A stretch of 64,000 bases of DNA from Tahibacter harae (GCF_024437735.1 NZ_JANFQO010000022.1:36908-100907); one strand, 5' to 3'; positions 29,043 to 38,124 are shown, counted from the first letter of the stretch. Program-made: numbers and translations. The notes: generated by a model from the letters alone, not told the origin.

Positions 29043-30014
29043 CTACTGGTACGCGCCTATGGACAACTGCAACAGGATCTTCATTTCCTCGCGCAGGCTC
29101 AGCGGCGCGATCACTTCCGCATCGGGACCGTACTTGAGCACGTCCATCAGCAGTTCCTTGGAATTGCTGTAGGGCACCTTGAGTTCGTAGCGGCCGTCGC
29201 TGAGGAAACTGCCCTGCTGCTGCGAATGCCAGTGCTCGTCGGCCACCCAGCGCGCCGCGTGCGGCGAGAAGCGCAGCGTGGCCCAGGCCTTGGGCGGGCC
29301 GGAGAAGATGCCGTAGCTCGCGGCCAGATGCTGGTTCAATTCGGCGTCGTCGCGGTCGATGGCGGCGGCGTCGAGCATCTGCGGCGCGCTGATGCGGTCC
29401 ACCGCGAAGCTGCGCAGGCCTTCGCGCTCGTGGTCCCAGGCGTCCAGGTACCAGTTGTCGCGGTAGTGGGCCAGGCGCTGCGGCGAAACCAGGCGTTCGG
29501 TGGTGGAGCCGGTGGAACGCGCCTTGTAGCTGAACTTGAGCTGGCGCCGCGCCATCACCGCGCCGGCCACCACGCGGAAACTGATCTGGTCCAGCTTGCG
29601 CATGCCGCTGGCGATCACGCGGATGCGCTCCACCGGCAGGCGCGCGCCGCTGGCGTGATCCGAGAGCAGGCTTTGCATGCGCTTCTCGAACGGCGCCAGC
29701 GCATCGGCCAGTATGCCCGGCCCGCTGCGTGCGACCAGCTCGTTCAGCGCAAGCAGGGCCGAGAGTTCATCGCTGGTCAGCCACAGGCCGGGCAGTTCGA
29801 AGCGCTCGGCCTCGGCCGCGTCGTAGCGGAACGCGGCCTGGTCGCCCTCGCCGCTTTCGATGGGCGCGCCCAGCGCATCGCGCAGGAAGGCGATATCGCG
29901 GTACAAGGTGGCGCGGGAACACCCCAGTTCGTCCTTGAGGCGCTGCAGGCTGACCGGATAACGCGCGGTCTTCAGCAGGCGGTGCAGGCTCAGAATGCGT
30001 TCGTATCGGTCCAT
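29043..30014 (-). CDS. WYL-domain transcriptional regulator (YafY-like)
   Basis: A 323-residue regulator. The N-terminal winged helix-turn-helix runs from about residue 1 to 60 (MDRYERILSLHRLL ... LGCSRATLYRDIAFLR). The WYL domain lies around residues 145-225, with the motif itself in HYRDNWYLDAWD, followed by a C-terminal extension domain (WCX). WYL domains bind nucleic acid or small ligands. It is divergent from the LolA-like gene across 228 bp and directly upstream of the patatin gene, either of which might be a target. Confidence 0.88.
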   Translation of the reverse strand: MDRYERILSLHRLLKTARYPVSLQRLKDELGCSRATLYRDIAFLRDALGAPIESGEGDQAAFRYDAAEAERFELPGLWLTSDELSALLALNELVARSGPGILADALAPFEKRMQSLLSDHASGARLPVERIRVIASGMRKLDQISFRVVAGAVMARRQLKFSYKARSTGSTTERLVSPQRLAHYRDNWYLDAWDHEREGLRSFAVDRISAPQMLDAAAIDRDDAELNQHLAASYGIFSGPPKAWATLRFSPHAARWVADEHWHSQQQGSFLSDGRYELKVPYSNSKELLMDVLKYGPDAEVIAPLSLREEMKILLQLSIGAYQ

Positions 30015-30242
30015 ATCCCGATTGTGGCGGCAGGCCGGTGACAGACGCTAGTGGTAAGCGCGGGAGGCAAAGCATGCCGGACGGCCGTCTCAGCGGCCGC
30101 GACCGGGAAACCCCGCCGCGGCGCGGCGCGCGAACCTGCGCCCTGCGCCGCCGGTCGACCGGATCGCCGCGCTCGCCCGCTGTCGTCCGGCGCCGCCGGA
30201 ATCCGTATTAGCATGCCGCCGCCCCTGAACCCGGAGACCGCC

Positions 30243-30827
30243 ATGTCCCTGCCCCAGTCCCTGCTGGCGCTAGCCCTGGCCCTGTGCGCCGGCACTATCG
30301 CCGCCGCGCCCAAGGACGACCTGCACCAGGCCTACAGCCGCTTCCTCGCCGCCCGGAGCTTCCGCGCCAGCGTCACCGACGTGAACAAAGGCCAGCAACT
30401 GTCCAAACTGCAATTTGTCGCCCCGGACCGCTACCACATCGAAAACGGCCAGGGCCAGATGGAGCAGATCCTGATTGGCGCGGATGCCTACACCCTGGTC
30501 GACGGCCGCCGCCTCAAGCTGCCCATGCCCATCCAGGTCGAGCGCATCGTCGGCCAGTATCGCAACCGCGACACGCTGGACCAGCTCGCCAACGGCCTGG
30601 AAGTGACCGACCTGGGCAGCGAGACCGTCGACGGCATCGCCACCCGCGTCTATACCTACCGCGTGACCCAACCGTCCAAGGCCGACGTCAAGGTCTGGAT
30701 AGACAGCGCCAGCGGCCTGCCGCTGCAGCTGGAATCCTCCGGCAGCTTCCTGCGGGTGAAATCGACCACGCGCATCCGCTACTACGACTACGACGATCCC
30801 GGCATACGCATAGAAGCGCCGCAGTAA
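30243..30827 (+). CDS. Periplasmic LolA/LolB-fold protein
   Basis: A 194-residue exported protein with signal peptide LLALALALCAGTIAAAPK. The mature part fits the outer-membrane lipoprotein carrier fold: YHIENGQGQMEQILIGADAYTLVDGR, then TYRVTQPSKADVKVWIDSASGLPLQLES and STTRIRYYDYDDPGIRIEAPQ at the end. There is no lipobox. Family members carry hydrophobic cargo or bind lipoproteins, but sequence does not show it is the housekeeping LolA. The start has CCGGAG at 6 nt. Confidence 0.75.
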   Translation: MSLPQSLLALALALCAGTIAAAPKDDLHQAYSRFLAARSFRASVTDVNKGQQLSKLQFVAPDRYHIENGQGQMEQILIGADAYTLVDGRRLKLPMPIQVERIVGQYRNRDTLDQLANGLEVTDLGSETVDGIATRVYTYRVTQPSKADVKVWIDSASGLPLQLESSGSFLRVKSTTRIRYYDYDDPGIRIEAPQ

Positions 30828-30930
30828 ACCGCACGGACGCAAAGCCGCAAAAGCGCAAAGAAGGGAAAATCGCGAAGGCGGGCCGCTGCGCCGCGCACGG
30901 GCGCAACGTCAAGTCGGCTATGCTGCGGCC

Positions 30931-31866
30931 ATGCCCGCCCCTTCCGTACACCTGAGCCTGGACGCCGTCATCGTCGCCGTGACGGCCGAAGCGCCGCGCG
31001 TGCTGACCGTGCGCGGCGACAGCGGCGACGATGCCCTGCCCTCCGGCCCGCTGGACCTGGAAACCCACCAGACCCTGGAACGCGGCGTGCGCGACTGGGT
31101 CGCCCAGCAGACCGGCCTGGCCCTGGGCTACGTGGAGCAGTTGTATACCTTTGGCGACCGCTTCCGCGATCCGCGCGAACGCGCCGGCGGCGCCCGGGTC
31201 GTGTCCATGACCTATCTCGCCCTGGTGCGCGAACAGGCCCTGCCGGCGGAGTTGAGCGCGCACTGGCGCGACTGCTACGCCTTCCTGCCCTGGGAAGACT
31301 GGCGCGGCGGCCGGCCCGCACTGATCGCGCGCGAGCTGGCGCCTCGCCTGCACGCCTGGGCCGGCGCCGACGCGCGCAAGCACGAGCGCGTCGACCTCAC
31401 CTTCGGCCTGGACACTGCGCCCTGGGATCCGGAACGCACGCTGGAACGCTACGAACTGCTGTGGGAAGCCGGCCTGGTCGCCGAAGCCAGCCGCGACCGC
31501 GACCAGAGCGCCGCCTCCGCCCCCGGCAGCGGCAGCGCGCTGGCCCTGGACCACCGCCGCATCCTGGCCACCGCGCTGGGCCGCCTGCGCGGCAAGCTGA
31601 AATACCGTCCGGTGGTGTTTGAACTGCTGCCGCCGGAGTTCACCTTGCTGCAATTGCAACAAGTGGTCGAGGCACTGAGCGGCAACCTGCTGCACAAGCA
31701 GAACTTCCGCCGCCTGGTGGAAAGCGCCGGCCTGGTCGAAGGCACCGGCCGCCTGGCCACCGGCACCGGCGGGCGTCCCGCGGAGCTTTTCCGCTTCCGC
31801 CGCGAAGTGTTCCGCGAACGGCCCGATCCCGGCGTGTATTTCCCCGGCGCGTGGTGGAGCCGCTGA
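30931..31866 (+). CDS. NrtR-like regulator with degenerate Nudix domain
   Basis: A 311-residue protein with an N-terminal Nudix fold (about 1-150) and a C-terminal winged helix (about 205-305: FELLPPEFTLLQLQQVVEAL, HKQNFRRLVESAGLVEGTG). This is the layout of NrtR, the ADP-ribose-responsive repressor of NAD genes. The Nudix box, normally RE..EE.G, reads DWVAQQTGL, so the metal-binding glutamates are replaced and hydrolase activity is unlikely; a ligand-sensing role fits better. No NAD genes lie beside it. Assignment as a regulator is good, target unknown. Confidence 0.82.
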   Translation: MPAPSVHLSLDAVIVAVTAEAPRVLTVRGDSGDDALPSGPLDLETHQTLERGVRDWVAQQTGLALGYVEQLYTFGDRFRDPRERAGGARVVSMTYLALVREQALPAELSAHWRDCYAFLPWEDWRGGRPALIARELAPRLHAWAGADARKHERVDLTFGLDTAPWDPERTLERYELLWEAGLVAEASRDRDQSAASAPGSGSALALDHRRILATALGRLRGKLKYRPVVFELLPPEFTLLQLQQVVEALSGNLLHKQNFRRLVESAGLVEGTGRLATGTGGRPAELFRFRREVFRERPDPGVYFPGAWWSR

Positions 31867-31933
31867 GGCAGCGGCATTCGTGCGGTTGCGCGAACGCCGC
31901 CGAGGCTCAGCCGGAAAACTGCGCAGCTGCGCG

Positions 31934-32851
31934 CTAGCGGATCGTCAGCAGATAAATGCCCATGTCTCCGGTGCTCTGCGTGGTGTTGCCGATGTTGCAT
32001 ACGCGCACCTGCACCGTATCGGCGGCGACCACGCGCAGCGGCTGTATCAGCATGTTCGGCGGCAATGCGGCGCTGCTCTGCAGATTGAACAGCAGCAGAT
32101 CATTCAGCTGCGCACCGGGAATGCTGAGGTTGTAGTCATTGCAGTCGTTCGCGCCCACGGTAAAGGCGACCGCACCGTTGCTGTAGCCGCCGGCCATCTT
32201 GCTGCGGGTGATACTGTCGCTGGCGATCTTCGACGTATCCACCGCGCCGCCGGCGATCTTGTCGCTGGTAACCGCGGCATTGGCCAGGTCGCTGTTGCCG
32301 ACGGCGCCGCTGGCGATTTTCGACGAGGAAACCGAATCCGCCGCGAGCTTGGAATTGGTCACGGCGGCGAAAGCAATCGCGGCATTGTCGACCGAACCTG
32401 CCGCCAGCCCGGGATTGGGATACGTGCCGGCCAGCGCGCCGCCGGCCGGCCCGCTGATGCTGCCGCTCAAGCTGTACTGCGCCACCGGTGCCGTAGCGAC
32501 GGCCTGGCGCGGCAGCAGCGGCGTACCTTCGACGCTGACCTGCAGATACAGCTGCGTACCGGTGAATGCGCCGGGAAAGCTCAGCGAAACGCTGAAAATG
32601 CCGTCGGCCACGGGAAAATCCGCCTCGTTCACCGTGGCCCCCACCTGGCTGCCGCCGCTGGGCTGGTCGTACAGCGCAAACGCGAGGTCGAAATTGCCGT
32701 TGGCCGGCGCGCCGTTCTGCTGCAACCGTCCCTGATAGGTGAAATCCGGCAATTGTGGAGAAGGCTGCGCAACGGCCGCAGCGGCACAGACCAGGCCGGA
32801 CGCAAGCACCAGGCAGCGCAGCAGCGCGCGAAAAGACCGCTGTTCGTTCAT
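31934..32851 (-). CDS. Exported fibre-like protein with K-I-A repeats
   Basis: A 305-residue protein with signal peptide (LASGLVCAAAAVAQP). The first domain (FTYQGRLQQNGAPANGNFDL ... LYDQPSGGSQVG) is found at the start of many bacterial surface and phage-fibre-like proteins. Then comes GGALAGTYPNPGLAAGSV and about five repeats of an eleven- or twelve-residue pattern (NSKLAADSVSS, SSKIASGAVG, SDKIAGGAVD, TSKIASDSI), likely a trimeric beta-solenoid stalk. A C-terminal beta domain (about 100 residues) with two cysteines follows. The ATG overlaps the stop of the upstream small gene (TGATG), and the ribosome site GAGGAG lies inside that gene. Function unknown. Confidence 0.8.
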   Translation of the reverse strand: MNEQRSFRALLRCLVLASGLVCAAAAVAQPSPQLPDFTYQGRLQQNGAPANGNFDLAFALYDQPSGGSQVGATVNEADFPVADGIFSVSLSFPGAFTGTQLYLQVSVEGTPLLPRQAVATAPVAQYSLSGSISGPAGGALAGTYPNPGLAAGSVDNAAIAFAAVTNSKLAADSVSSSKIASGAVGNSDLANAAVTSDKIAGGAVDTSKIASDSITRSKMAGGYSNGAVAFTVGANDCNDYNLSIPGAQLNDLLLFNLQSSAALPPNMLIQPLRVVAADTVQVRVCNIGNTTQSTGDMGIYLLTIR

Positions 32852-33156
32852 CACGTGCACTCCTCGAAACCCGCGGAAAACACACTGTCGCGCTGCTGGC
32901 TGCCAGGCCCCGCCCAATAGCCCGCCCGCAACGTGAACCCGCCGCCGCTGGCCGCGCCCGCGGCCGGCTCGCCGATGCTGCCCTCCAGCACCCGGCAGCC
33001 GCCCGGCGAACGGCTGACGCCGCCGCCGGCGGCGATGAGATGGCTGCTGATCTGCTGAGCCAGGGCCGGGGCCGCCAGCACGGCGAACGCGAGCAGAAGA
33101 AATCCGAATCGCGGTGGACGCGGATGCCGCCGCCGACATGTCGATGCGTTGCGCAT
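32851..33156 (-). CDS. Small exported protein with C-terminal GFE motif
   Basis: A 101-residue protein with signal peptide (FGFLLLAFAVLAAPALAQ). The mature part contains SSHLIAAGGGVSRSPGGC, LEGSIGEPAAG and GFTLRAGYWAGPG, and ends DSVFSAGFEECT. The IG-P and GF-L--G-W pattern is seen at the start of larger Xanthomonadales surface proteins, so this may be a free-standing version. GGGGAGG 6 nt before ATG supports the start. It is translationally coupled to the fibre-like protein downstream (TGATG). Function unknown. Confidence 0.72.
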   Translation of the reverse strand: MRNASTCRRRHPRPPRFGFLLLAFAVLAAPALAQQISSHLIAAGGGVSRSPGGCRVLEGSIGEPAAGAASGGGFTLRAGYWAGPGSQQRDSVFSAGFEECT

Positions 33157-33446
33157 GGAAAGCCTCCCCGTGCCGAGACGATGTCACCAGGGCAAACGTG
33201 CGCAAGCGACCGAACGAACATTGACTATCCGCAACCGTGACGACCTGCACAAAAAACCCCGTTACGGCAGGCAGAAACGTGGAAAATCACGACCAGGGGC
33301 CAAGCGGGCAATCCGCATCGAACGACGCTTTGCACGAGCGCGGATCAGCTCGTCATCCAGCGCCGCGCTTCGCTGCTTCCGCCGAGGGCAGACAACAATC
33401 CGGCTGCACATTCACACCGTGTCAGCTGTGCCGGCCGTTGACGGTT
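33157..33446. promoter_or_regulatory. Spacer upstream of the GFE/fibre operon
   Basis: No gene was recognised. On the minus strand TTGTGC, 17 nt, GATAGT at about 33225-33253 is a plausible promoter for the operon starting at 33156. The run AAAAAACCCCG at about 33250 is unusually A-rich for this genome. Confidence 0.35.
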
Positions 33447-33860
33447 TTATACGCCCGCCATGGCGCTCATCGTCTCCAATGCAAAGCCTTCGTCGATCCA
33501 GCCCGTGATACCACCCGCCATCACCTTCACCGGCCGCCCCAGCTGCGCCAGCCGCAGCGCCGCGCGTGCGGCACCGTTGCAGTGCGGACCGGCGCAGTAG
33601 GTGACGAACAGCGTTGCCGCCGGCCATTGCGCCATCTTCGACGCGATGATCTTGCCGTGCGGCAAGCTGATCGCGCCGGGCACATGGCCCCGGGCATACA
33701 GCGCCGGGCTGCGCACATCCAGCAGCACGAAGCCGGGATCGGGCTGCTGCAGTGCTTCGTGCGTGTCCCAGCAGTCGGTCTCGTAGGCGAACAGGCGCTC
33801 GAAATGCGCCAGGGCGTCGGCGGCAGCGGCGGCGGGAACGGCGGTGACGTTGTTGCGCAT
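33447..33860 (-). CDS. Rhodanese-domain protein
   Basis: A single rhodanese domain of 137 residues with LLDVRSPALYARGHVPGAIS and the active-site loop VTYCAGPHCNGAAR; it ends VKVMAGGITGWIDEGF. The cysteine in TYCAGPHC would carry persulfide sulfur. No signal peptide. It diverges from the FtrA-like regulator, an arrangement common in proteobacteria, so it is probably a target of that regulator. Substrate not known. Confidence 0.9.
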   Translation of the reverse strand: MRNNVTAVPAAAAADALAHFERLFAYETDCWDTHEALQQPDPGFVLLDVRSPALYARGHVPGAISLPHGKIIASKMAQWPAATLFVTYCAGPHCNGAARAALRLAQLGRPVKVMAGGITGWIDEGFALETMSAMAGV

Positions 33861-33924
33861 GGGCGGTCTCCAATGGCGATGGACCGATTGTGCGCGGCGC
33901 CGCCGCGGCGGAGAATTGGCGGCA

Positions 33925-34926
33925 ATGCCAAGATCCGATCAAATCCCGCCAAAGCCCGACCGCCGCGTCGCCGTGCTGGTGTACGACGGCCTGTGCCTGT
34001 TCGAATTTTCCTCGGCCGCCGAAGTATTCGGCCTGGAGCGGCCGGAAGCGGGCAAGGACTGGTACCGCTTCGGCACGGTATCGACGAACGGCAAATCCGT
34101 GCGCACGCAGTACGGCGGCAGGCTCGAACCCGACGCCGGCCTCGGCGCGCTGCGCCGTGCCGGCACCATCGTCATTCCGGGCTGGAGCGGCATCGACGTA
34201 CCGGTGCCGCAGGAACTGGTCGGCGCCCTGCGCGCCGCCCATCGCCGCGGCGCACGGCTGTTGTCGATCTGCTCCGGCGCCTTCGTGCTCGCCGCCACCG
34301 GCCTGCTCGACGGCCGGCGCGCGACCACGCACTGGCGCTATGCCGAGGTCTTCCGCCGCCGTCATCCGCAGATCGCACTGGACCCGGACGTGCTCTATGT
34401 CGACAACGGACAGCTGCTGACCTCCGCCGGCAGCGCGGCGGGGCTGGACCTCTGCCTGCACCTGGTGCGCCGCGATTTCGGCAGCGCGATGGCCAACGCC
34501 GTCGCGCGCCGGCTGGTGATTGCGCCGCATCGCGAAGGCGGCCAGGCGCAGTTCGTGCCGCAGCCTGTAGCGCAGCAAAAGAAGGATGCGCTGTCGCCGC
34601 TGCTCGACCGCCTGCGGCGTACGCTCGATCGCCCGCACACCGTCGCCGGACTTGCCGCCAGCGTCGCCATGAGCGAACGCAGCTTACTGCGCCGTTTCCA
34701 TGCCGCCACCGGTACCTCGCCCGCCGCCTGGCTCACCGAAGCGCGCCTGCAGCATGCCCGCGACCTGCTCGAACGCACGGCGCTCAGCGTGGAACAGGTC
34801 GCCGAACGCAGCGGCTTCGGCACGGCCATGACGCTGCGGCATCATTTCCGGCGGAAGCTCGGGACCAGTCCGCTGGCTTATCGGCGCCGGTTCGGCGCAA
34901 GGGCGCCGAAGCGACGGAAATCCTGA
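33925..34926 (+). CDS. ftrA: GlxA/FtrA-family transcriptional regulator (DJ-1/PfpI plus AraC)
   Basis: A 333-residue regulator with an N-terminal class I glutamine amidotransferase-like (DJ-1/PfpI) domain (VAVLVYDGLCLFEFSSAAEV, LLSICSGAFVLAATGLLDGR) and a C-terminal AraC DNA-binding domain (DRPHTVAGLAASVAMSERSL, VEQVAERSGFGTAMTLRHHF). The AraC part has two helix-turn-helix units. The cysteine of ICSGAF corresponds to the family nucleophile position. The ATG at 33925 is used; the longer frame has no ribosome site and would overlap the divergent rhodanese gene. It likely controls that rhodanese gene across the 64-bp gap. Confidence 0.88.
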   Translation: MPRSDQIPPKPDRRVAVLVYDGLCLFEFSSAAEVFGLERPEAGKDWYRFGTVSTNGKSVRTQYGGRLEPDAGLGALRRAGTIVIPGWSGIDVPVPQELVGALRAAHRRGARLLSICSGAFVLAATGLLDGRRATTHWRYAEVFRRRHPQIALDPDVLYVDNGQLLTSAGSAAGLDLCLHLVRRDFGSAMANAVARRLVIAPHREGGQAQFVPQPVAQQKKDALSPLLDRLRRTLDRPHTVAGLAASVAMSERSLLRRFHAATGTSPAAWLTEARLQHARDLLERTALSVEQVAERSGFGTAMTLRHHFRRKLGTSPLAYRRRFGARAPKRRKS

Positions 34927-35045
34927 AATCCGCGGACTGCCCAGTGCGCGGCGAGAACAACCCAACCCCGATCAAACCGGTTGACACGGCGTGCACGGCA
35001 GCTGGGCTATCCCTGTTCCCCATCTCCGCTTTTCCGGATAACGCC

Positions 35046-35378
35046 ATGCACCGCCACCTCTTCACCGCCGTCGCATTGCTGCTTTCCGCCGGCGCCGGCA
35101 GCGCGGAACCGCCCTCGACCAGTGCATCCGACACCCCGCTGGCGACCGGCTTCCCCAACATTCCCGCCGATGCCCGCCGCGTCGCCGAGCGCCTGGCCGC
35201 CTGCAATCACTTCGCCGGCGAGATCAACGGCGACGGCGGCGAGCGCGACAAGGAAGTCGGCGTCAGCATGACCGGACTGGGCTGCGCCACCATCGAGAAG
35301 GACGTCGCCGCAATACGGCGCAAGTACGCGGCGGATCCGACGGTGGAAGAAGCGTTGAAGCAGGCGGAGGAGCAGTAG
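35046..35378 (+). CDS. Small exported protein, unknown function
   Basis: A 110-residue protein with signal peptide LFTAVALLLSAGAGSAEP. The mature part has two cysteines (LAACNHFAGE and GLGCATIEKD) that could form a disulfide. The form CNHFAGE ... CATIEKD--AIRRKYAADP is reminiscent of small hypothetical proteins common in Xanthomonadales. No domain name can be given. It follows ftrA by 119 bp on the same strand. Confidence 0.7.
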   Translation: MHRHLFTAVALLLSAGAGSAEPPSTSASDTPLATGFPNIPADARRVAERLAACNHFAGEINGDGGERDKEVGVSMTGLGCATIEKDVAAIRRKYAADPTVEEALKQAEEQ

Positions 35379-35440
35379 CTGCTGCCTGCCGGACCGCGCG
35401 CAAGCTGGCGGTGCGCCGACCTTCGCAACGGCAATCCCGG

Positions 35441-35779
35441 CTATCTGCCGCGGGGATTCCGAAGCCAGTACAGGCAGTGCGTGCAGTAATCAACATCCTG
35501 CAGCGGCAGGCGATTCCAGCTGCCCGCCGGAGGCTTGCCGCAATTCGGGCATCGCAGATGCGCGGCGTAGCCGTAGCGGATCGTGACGGCCGCGGCCAGC
35601 ACCAGCAGCGCCAGCGCCGGAAGATAAGGAACTGGCGGCAGAACGCCCGCGGCGGCCGGCGCAACGACAAGCGCCGTCACGACACCCAGGATGATCCAGC
35701 GCCGCTTGCGCGATTTTCGAAGCCCGGCCACGCCCTGTTCCCAGGCATCCACGACAGAAGGATCGAATTTGCTTTCCAT
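35441..35779 (-). CDS. Small membrane protein with C-terminal zinc-ribbon cysteines
   Basis: A 112-residue protein with two membrane spans (WIILGVVTALVVAPAAAGVL and YLPALALLVLAAAVTIRYGY) followed by a cytoplasmic or periplasmic tail with CPNCGKPP and CTHCLYW, a four-cysteine zinc-ribbon-like arrangement. AGGAG lies 6 nt before the ATG. Function unknown. Confidence 0.75.
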   Translation of the reverse strand: MESKFDPSVVDAWEQGVAGLRKSRKRRWIILGVVTALVVAPAAAGVLPPVPYLPALALLVLAAAVTIRYGYAAHLRCPNCGKPPAGSWNRLPLQDVDYCTHCLYWLRNPRGR

Positions 35780-35880
35780 AGGTGTCTCCTGCTATCGGAC
35801 CGGCCGATACATCGCCGTCCTGTCACAGCGGCCGCCGCCGTCGGAGAAGGGACGTCATCGGCGACCGCTCCTGTCTTCCC

Positions 35881-37107
35881 TCACGCGCCTGCGGGCGGCG
35901 TGATCTCCACCTTGACATCGTATTCGTAGTCGATCTGCGTGACGGTGGTGGTCGCTCCCATCGTGAGCGTGTCGATACGTTGCAGCGGCCGCTTGCGCGC
36001 GGTGTCGAGCACCAGCGTGGTTTCGCTCTGGCCCGACAGCTGCAGCACTTTCACCGCGCGACCGTCGCGCATTTCGCTGCGCACGGCGGTGATGATGGCA
36101 TCGCCTATGGGAGAAAGCCCTGCCAGGGCGGCGCTGCCGTCGTCATCGGGCATGGCCGTCCAGGCCGTACCGTCCGCGCTGGTCCAGACCTTGGATCCGC
36201 TGCGCAGGAATACGACCTTGGCGGCGCCGGTCTCGAACGTGGTACGGCTGTGCGTGGCGTCGGCGTATTCGACGATCTGGCGGGTGGTGCCGCCATCGGC
36301 CTGTCCGCCGCGGGTGCTGGAACTCAGGGTGGAGCGGTAGTTCTTCGTCTTCTGCAGACCGGCCCAGGCCTGTTCGAATTCCTGCACCAGCGCCTTGCGC
36401 TCCGCGGCGCCGACGCCGTCGCCGGCCTTGCTGTTCTGTGCATCGGCCTGGCTGTGTGCGGCCATGCCGGCGAAGTCGGCGGCCAGGGCCACCTCGGCGC
36501 GCACGAACGAGCCGCGATTCCTGCCGCCGGGGTTCGGCTTCGGCTGCCACAGATAGGCCGAGGAATAGGTGGGCACATCATCGAAAGTCAGCAGTGCGTC
36601 GGTAGTGCGCGCGGCAAAGGCTTCATCTTCCACCGTGCACACGACCGGCCCCTGTTCGCCCATATGGTGGCAGGTGAGGCTGTTCCTGCCTTCGGGCAAA
36701 GTGATGACGCCGGCGATGGGCATGGTGGCCAGATCTTTGCCGGAAATCTGATAGCGATTGCAGGGCGCGCCTTCCTTGCGGCCGAACATCACGCCCATCA
36801 TCCAGCGCTTGCCGGCCTTATCGACGATGACCTTGGCCACGTCCTGCAAGCCGTCGCCGTCGAAATCGCCCCTGGCTTGCCAGGGCGTTTCGCTGCCGGT
36901 GTACTTGCGCCAGGCGGCCCAGCCGGTACTGGCGTAATCGGCAGCGGTGGCATCGCGCCAGAGTTCCGCTTCGGTGGTCAGCGAGATGCAGGCATCCTTG
37001 TCGGGATTGGCCAGCAGCTTGCCCAGGCGCTCGGCACCGGAGGGTTCGGCGGCCAGGACCGGGGCCGCAAGAAGAGCCAGCAGCGGCAGTGCGAACGTGA
37101 CCTTCAT
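35881..37107 (-). CDS. Exported protein with a calcium-binding-like FG-GAP segment
   Basis: A 408-residue protein with a clear signal peptide (MKVTFALPLLALLAAPVLAAE) and AAGGAG before the start. Residues near 80 contain GDFDGDGLQDVAKV, a DxDGDG loop that usually binds calcium. The C-terminal half (after about residue 245) has YRSTLSSS, GGTTRQIVEYADATHSRTT and ends TVTQIDYEYDVKVEITPP, a beta-sheet pattern recalling LolA/LppX-type folds. No known family could be assigned. Probably periplasmic. Confidence 0.75.
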   Translation of the reverse strand: MKVTFALPLLALLAAPVLAAEPSGAERLGKLLANPDKDACISLTTEAELWRDATAADYASTGWAAWRKYTGSETPWQARGDFDGDGLQDVAKVIVDKAGKRWMMGVMFGRKEGAPCNRYQISGKDLATMPIAGVITLPEGRNSLTCHHMGEQGPVVCTVEDEAFAARTTDALLTFDDVPTYSSAYLWQPKPNPGGRNRGSFVRAEVALAADFAGMAAHSQADAQNSKAGDGVGAAERKALVQEFEQAWAGLQKTKNYRSTLSSSTRGGQADGGTTRQIVEYADATHSRTTFETGAAKVVFLRSGSKVWTSADGTAWTAMPDDDGSAALAGLSPIGDAIITAVRSEMRDGRAVKVLQLSGQSETTLVLDTARKRPLQRIDTLTMGATTTVTQIDYEYDVKVEITPPAGA

Positions 37108-37509
37108 ACTCGCTCCTTGAGTGGTGGGCGGCTTATCGTACGCGAGCGCAAGCCGGTTGCCGAATCAGCCGGGGCCCTGGTGCAGCTGGCGGCGATCCTG
37201 GAGACAATCGAGGCGGGTCCTGCGACGGCGGAGCCAGCGCGCAAGCCCACATCGCGCGACTGATGTTCAGCCCGTGCCGATCGAAGTACGACGATTATCT
37301 GGATGTCAGTCCTGCGGCGAATGCGCGGCACCGGGGCAACGGAATGTCCGGTTCAGCGCCGCAATGCAGATCCGCCGGTCTTCCGGCGGCAGCGGCGTCA
37401 GTCGGCCTATTCGACACTAGCGGTCAAGGAGCATGGGCCACTGCGCCAACCGGCCGCAGGCTTTTGCAGAGACCAGGCCCCTCGCTCCTTGCGCCGGCCG
37501 CTCTTGGGT
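37108..37509. other. Intergenic region
   Basis: About 400 bp without a credible gene. A plus-strand frame ending at 37263 reads like protein for some 40 residues but has no start codon or ribosome site. The promoter of the gene starting at 37107 should be at the left end. Confidence 0.4.
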
Positions 37510-38124
37510 TCACTCGTCCGCCTCGGCCTTGCTCAGAATGTCCGATACCACCGTCCATTGGTGGCCTTCGTCCAGCGTCGCCGTCAGTGCGTAGACGTTG
37601 GGCGGGAAGCTGACCGGAAAGGTAGGCAAGGCCGCCGGATCGACCACTTCGCTCTGCGTCAGGTTGCCGAAAGCGAGCCGGTAGTCCGGGCGCGGTGTGA
37701 AGCGGTACATCATGTTCGGCTGGGCGGACATGACCGCGCTGGGCTTGCCGGCCATGCCGATGCCGACGGCAACCGCGTCTACAGGCACGGTGTTGTCGGC
37801 GCGGATCATGAGAGTGCCAGTGGGCGTGCCGCTCTGGGGCTTGCCGAAGAAAAACGTGCGGTTGGGCGCGTCGTAGGAAAAGTCGATCTGATTGTTGTCG
37901 TTCGGGCTGGCCGGCACGACCTGGGAAACGTCGAGTATCACGCCGGGCGAAACCTGACCTGTGCCGGCCCAGACGAAGCAGTAATCCGTATCGTCCCAGG
38001 TAAAGCGTACCTGGGTGCCGGGATAGGCGTACTTGGCCAGCCAGATCACGCTGTCGCCCTGCAGCAGGGCAAGCGCAGTCGGCGCAGTGGAATTGTTGAC
38101 GAGGGTGATCTGGCGTTGGGTCAT
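37510..38124 (-). CDS. RhiA-like protein
   Basis: A 204-residue protein without signal peptide, starting MTQRQITLVNNSTAPTALAL. Its pattern (VNNS near the start, SVIWLAKYAYPGTQ, GIGMAGKPSAVMSAQPN, FTPRPDYRLAFG) recalls RhiA of Rhizobium and its relatives, small soluble proteins of unclear biochemistry produced under quorum or host-linked control. AGGGG 7 nt upstream sets the ATG at 38122-38124. The resemblance is from memory of family sequences and should be treated as tentative. Confidence 0.6.
   Translation of the reverse strand: MTQRQITLVNNSTAPTALALLQGDSVIWLAKYAYPGTQVRFTWDDTDYCFVWAGTGQVSPGVILDVSQVVPASPNDNNQIDFSYDAPNRTFFFGKPQSGTPTGTLMIRADNTVPVDAVAVGIGMAGKPSAVMSAQPNMMYRFTPRPDYRLAFGNLTQSEVVDPAALPTFPVSFPPNVYALTATLDEGHQWTVVSDILSKAEADE

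Noticed and set aside
37132..37263. Protein-like 43-codon stretch (ESAGALVQLAAILETIEAG) on the plus strand
   Set aside because: No start codon or ribosome site in this stretch and no recognisable family; could be a gene remnant, but support is too thin.
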